A stretch of 64,000 nt of DNA from Epiperipatus broadwayi (taxonomy: Eukaryota; Onychophora; Udeonychophora; Euonychophora; Peripatidae). Both the position numbers and the translations under genes were made by a program. The notes under the pieces are model-generated. The model was given only the letters and a program-made list of their open reading frames with translations, ran no database searches and had not been told where the DNA came from. The stretch covers positions 2,296,001-2,360,000 of the forward strand of contig JAQFVV010000031.1 of the NCBI GenBank assembly GCA_028023455.1, given 5' to 3'. Of the stretch, positions 60,188 to 64,000 are shown one piece after another; the stretch's first letter is position 1, and the number at the start of each line of letters is the position of its first letter.

Positions 60188-60277
60188 CTCTAATTTCCTG
60201 GAGACTGTAAAGTCATTAGCGAAGGCAGCAATTAATGACTGAAGATAGAAGATGTCAAGAATATCCTGGTTAGGGCC
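60188..60277 (-). CDS. orphan exon-like open segment upstream of FARSB
   Basis: An exactly 90-nt segment bounded by acceptor TTTTAG and donor GTAATT, open only in phase 0. It reads GPNQDILDIFYLQSLI then AAFANDFTVSRKLE. I do not recognise the family. It is GC-richer than its surroundings, as the real exons here are. Its phase fits the next candidate exon (59976-60015, using the GTAAAA acceptor) to give KLE-VKASKF. If real, it is either an N-terminal extension of FARSB not seen in human, or an exon of another minus-strand gene. No Met is present. Confidence 0.35.
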
Positions 60278-60429
60278 CTAAAATGTCATTCAATGATTAT
60301 CTTTTATTTAGCTACCTCCAACTCTAGAACACTTTTGAGTGGAACAAAAATTCATGAAATGAAAGAAAACCTTTCAAAAATTAAGAACATTGTTAGCTCT
60401 GTGAAATTAGAAGAAAAGGTGAAAAGTTA

Positions 60430-62540
60430 ATTAGTTTGACGATATGTACTTTATTATAAAAGCACAAGTGGCAAGATTAATTATTCAACTCAACAAAAAC
60501 TACTGATTATAGAAAGTTCAACTTTATATGCAAAAGCTTTTCACTGCAATGATGAAATAGAAAATTTTTATATACAAAATGCTTTTGAATAGACAAAATA
60601 ACAATTTAAACTTGTCATTGAGAGATTTTATACTAATATTAAAAAATGATTGGAGAATGAAAATTCTGTAGGTTAATTAAATAATGGAGACAGAAATAAG
60701 AGAAAACATATATAAAAAAACAACAACAATATATTAATAATTTCTTTTCAGTGAAAAATTCAAAGCAAAAATGGACATGAATACAAACATTAAAATGAAG
60801 AATCAATAGAGTTGAAATGATTTTCACTGTTAGATAATATATATTTTAAGAATGTTAAGTGCTTAATAGACTTCACACAAAAAATTATATTCATTTGATA
60901 TGATGAAAAACCAAAAACAAAAAGCTATTATCAGATTGTTTTAATAATTGACATCACTAACCATAAAAGTACTTCAATCAATTAAATTAGTGCTAATAAT
61001 CATTTTAAATTATTAAAGAGACTTTGATGATGGCATAATTCAATAAGAAAATAACTGATAGTCTATTAAGAAATAATAAATAGCAGACAGTACAAAATAG
61101 AAGTAATTTTTTTTAATATTTTTATTTTATATAAAGTGTTACAAATGAATTTCTCTAGACATCAAAAAAAATCTAGTATAAATTTACATTTTTAATAATA
61201 ACTTCCTGAATGTTTTGATGAATTTCAAATAAAAAAAGGCAACGTTTAAAGAAAAAATAAATAAATTTAAAAGTGATCAATTTAGAATAACCAATTCAAT
61301 AAAATGGTATAGAAGACCAATGACATAAGAAATGTTAACTATGAAGAAGTAAAAAAGCTATGGAAAAGATAAAAAATCGCAAAAAAAAAAACCCCCACAA
61401 CAACATTGTTTTAGCAATATAAAGACAAGAAGGTATTACTAATAAGAGAGAGAGAGAGAGGATCATCATAAAGTTTATGAAAGAATTATATAAAGAACAG
61501 TATAGTAATAATAAAAAACAAATTGGTCATTATAATTAGAATATTTTTTGCAATTATCAAATATTTTACAAAAAAAAGTAAGATATGCAATAAAATCTAA
61601 AAAAAAAAAGAAAAACTCCAGAAATGATGAAATTATTCTAAGGCAAACACTATATATCAAATATCTAAATAATATATTCCAGATGATTGGAAGAATGTGA
61701 TATAAATATTTAAAAGAGATGAGAAGAAAGCTATTGGAAATGACAGATCTTTAGTCTTTAATCAATTCTATATAAAATCATTACTCAAATCATTATTTTC
61801 ATCTGCTAAGAATTTTGAACTCAATCAAAAAAAAAAAAAAGCTGGACTTAAAAATGAGATAGCATAAAAAATTACAAATATTAATAGAAGTTATCAAAGG
61901 ATCAATGAGAATAAATTACCATCTTGCATTGGCTTTATAGATTGTATAAAAGTATCTAGCTAATAAAATCTAACAGTTCAGTAATGATCAAAGCTTTGGA
62001 ACATCAAACAGATTTGGTATAGTGTCAAATTACGAACAACATTAATCAAAATGCATTACTAGTAATTAAATTATATGGTGGCATTAAGAAAATTAACATT
62101 GATAAGAATACATGATAGTGATTTCATTTCTCAAAACTGTTTTACAGCAGTTTTGTAGGAAGTATTTTGTGGATTGAAATGAGTTAAAAGAATAAAAACA
62201 AATTAAGATTACTTAAATTATACAGATTTTGCAGATAATGTGGTATTTTACAACTAATGCTTCAATGATTTTGAAAATGAAAACAAAAACAAAAAAAAAA
62301 GACTAAAAACAATTATTAAAAAGATTAAAGTTCAATGATTTTCCAAAAAAATGAGAAAATAAAGATTAATAAAAATGATTAGATAAAGTTAACAGCTATA
62401 AATACACAGATCAAATTATTAATCAGATGGAAATATAACAGATGAAGTCATAAACTTAAAATTGGATGGAATGCTTTTAATGATTTTATGTACTGCAGTT
62501 TATCAGTTCTTAATTGTAACTCTGAGATTTGAGCAATTAA
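60430..62540 (+). pseudogene. second RTE-type LINE copy, heavily decayed
   Basis: Aligns block by block with 42780-45080. GGCAAGATTAATTATTCAAC corresponds to the endonuclease start. Recognisable later blocks are CCAGATGATTGGAAGAATG, then GTATTTTGTGGATTGAAATG, then CAGATTTTGCAGATAATGTG (RT motif C) and ATTGGATGGAATGCTTTTAA at the C-terminus. Full of stops and indels, and much older than the copy inside the foldback element. Same strand, antisense to FARSB. Confidence 0.8.
61445..61460. repeat. (GA)n microsatellite
   Basis: Short uninterrupted AG/GA run inside the decayed LINE. Confidence 0.9.
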
Positions 62541-62705
62541 TGGAAAAATACAGAAGAAACTTCAGACAAAATACAGCAAAATGTGAATAGATGACAAAAT
62601 TATAAAGATGAAATGAGGGAGTATAATATAAAGATAAGTAAAATCTTAAATGAATTTCAATAAATTGGAAAGATCTAGAAAAGAATCATGTGATTGGTGA
62701 ATGAA

Positions 62706-62868
62706 TAAGAAAGTTTACCGAAATGGTGTGGAAAAGTCATTTATTGGAGAAATTGGATTAAAATTGGACAGATTTTCATTCAGAAATTAAGAAAGTTTAC
62801 CGAAATGGTGTGGAAAAGTCATTTATTGGAGAAATTGGATTAAAATTGGACAGATTTTCATTCAGAAA
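62706..62868. repeat. perfect 82-bp tandem duplication
   Basis: Unit 1 (62706-62787) runs from TAAGAAAGTTTACC to TTCATTCAGAAAT. Unit 2 (62788-62868) repeats it without a mismatch for 81 bp and then changes at the last base. Confidence 0.95.
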
Positions 62869-62869
62869 C

Positions 62870-63605
62870 TGAGTAATGGAATGGATGAAAATTATATTTC
62901 TTATTGGTAAATAACAAAGTGAAATAATTATGTTTTAGCATATAAATATAATGCATATGATTACATATCCCAACATCAGATGCTATTAGTCAACTAACAA
63001 AATAATACAGGTCTGCTTTTTAAACATTTAAACAGACTAACTTATAGTATAGTTACACCAACCTCCATGAAATGGACCATTAAGCAGGCCATAATCATTA
63101 GTTCACAAATACAGCTTAATTATTCAGTAATTCAGTATCTAAGATTATAGTAGTTCTTTCTCTTAAAAGATTTTAATGGCATTTCAGGGTAATATGGAAT
63201 AAATTCGATTTTAAATGGATCTACTTTTATTTTAAGCACAAACATAACTTACTCTCTTTCAAAAAAAAAAATTAATAAAGTGATTGAAGTATAAACTGTA
63301 CACTTCTCTATTTGAAGGCAGACACAAATGCCTGTTTCCTCTTAACACAATCTTTTTTCCTGCATTTCAATAAAAATATTATATGCTTTTTAAATTAATA
63401 AAATATACAATATGCTTAATCATTTTCTCCATTTGTCTTTAATGAAATGAGTCTGTGAGATTCCAAAAAATTTTAATGTGCATCAATAGTATTCATCTTT
63501 ATCAGTAAAATAGTTTTTTCATTACCATAAAAAAATATTTTTTAAATGACAAACTAAAATTAATTTATACATCAGTAATAATAACTTCCAATGTTTATTT
63601 TACAT
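62870..63605. other. A/T-rich DNA, nothing recognised
   Basis: No open frame or repeat of note. Confidence 0.6.
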
Positions 63606-63609
63606 ATAT

Positions 63610-63990
63610 CTAAATGGATAGAATTGGAAGAGAGTAAAATTTTGGGGAAAATGCTGAATGAGATCTATTGATAGAAAAGGATAAGGAATATTGCATTCAA
63701 TATATCTCAGTTAAATGAAGTCTAATATAAGAAAAACTATTATTGCAATTATTGGTATAGAAAGTGCTAATGACAGAATGGATAGGAATAGATTGTGGAA
63801 AGGACTCAAAAATATGAGATATAATTTTTTTCTCTGTTAAGAATGATTAAGAAATATTATGAGGAAATCTTTAAAAAACATCAACTCAGGGATAGAAAAT
63901 GAATGGAAATTAAATGTAAAATTAAATCAGAGCTGTCCACTAAAATATTAAGAATAGGGATAGGTTTTCTTGTAGTTGGAATCAAAAGGT
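63610..63990 (+). pseudogene. decayed LINE reverse transcriptase, second copy
   Basis: Contains GACAGAATGGATAGGAATAG then ATTGTGGAAAGG (RMDRNRLWK after motif A), the same block as 68-95. Several stops. Truncated by the window end. Confidence 0.5.
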
Positions 63991-64000
63991 TTCATAATAT

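Overview
The window is extremely AT-rich eukaryotic (animal) DNA. I read about a quarter G+C by eye; I did not compute it. It has spliced exons, long introns, microsatellites and several families of decayed eukaryotic transposons. Nothing fixes the species. Metazoan-type RTE, Penelope, Merlin and hAT elements in a very AT-rich genome suggest an invertebrate.

The only host gene I can support is on the minus strand: FARSB, the beta subunit of cytosolic phenylalanyl-tRNA synthetase. Nine exons run from high to low coordinates: 58632-58687, 56412-56506, 26226-26282, 19671-19740, 16923-16982, 14776-14831, 7910-8060, 5309-5414 and 2927-2997. Their splice sites and codon phases join without conflict into about 240 codons. 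These cover roughly residue 20 to about 290 of the human protein (589 aa): the N-terminal module and the B3/B4 region. The C-terminal half (B5 and catalytic-like modules) must lie beyond base 1. Two further exon-like segments at 59976-60015 and 60188-60277 may be the 5' end.

The introns hold the rest. Intron 3 (26283-56411, about 30 kb) is a transposon nest. From left to right it contains: one copy of a locally duplicated intron segment; GC-richer islands; a small MITE; a decayed LTR-retrotransposon gag; an intact Merlin (IS1016-like) DNA transposon with 373-bp terminal inverted repeats and an 8-bp target duplication; a second copy of the duplicated segment, split by a 9.2-kb foldback element; an inverted/tandem 335-bp repeat; a hAT-type remnant with a minisatellite; and a foldback repeat family interrupted by a hAT MITE.

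The 9.2-kb foldback element (37161-46386) is the most unusual object. It has about 1.95-kb inverted arms with sharp ends, conserved convergent CTCF-like motifs near both tips, and RTE and Penelope retroelement remnants inside. No transposase of its own is recognisable. A paralogous unfilled site exists in the same intron near 27650.

Other introns hold a 1-kb MITE (13674-14691), tRNA-like SINE fossils, and on the plus strand decayed LINEs at 1-1200, 60430-62540 and 63610-63990. No rRNA gene, convincing tRNA gene, CRISPR array, operon or prokaryotic signal was seen.
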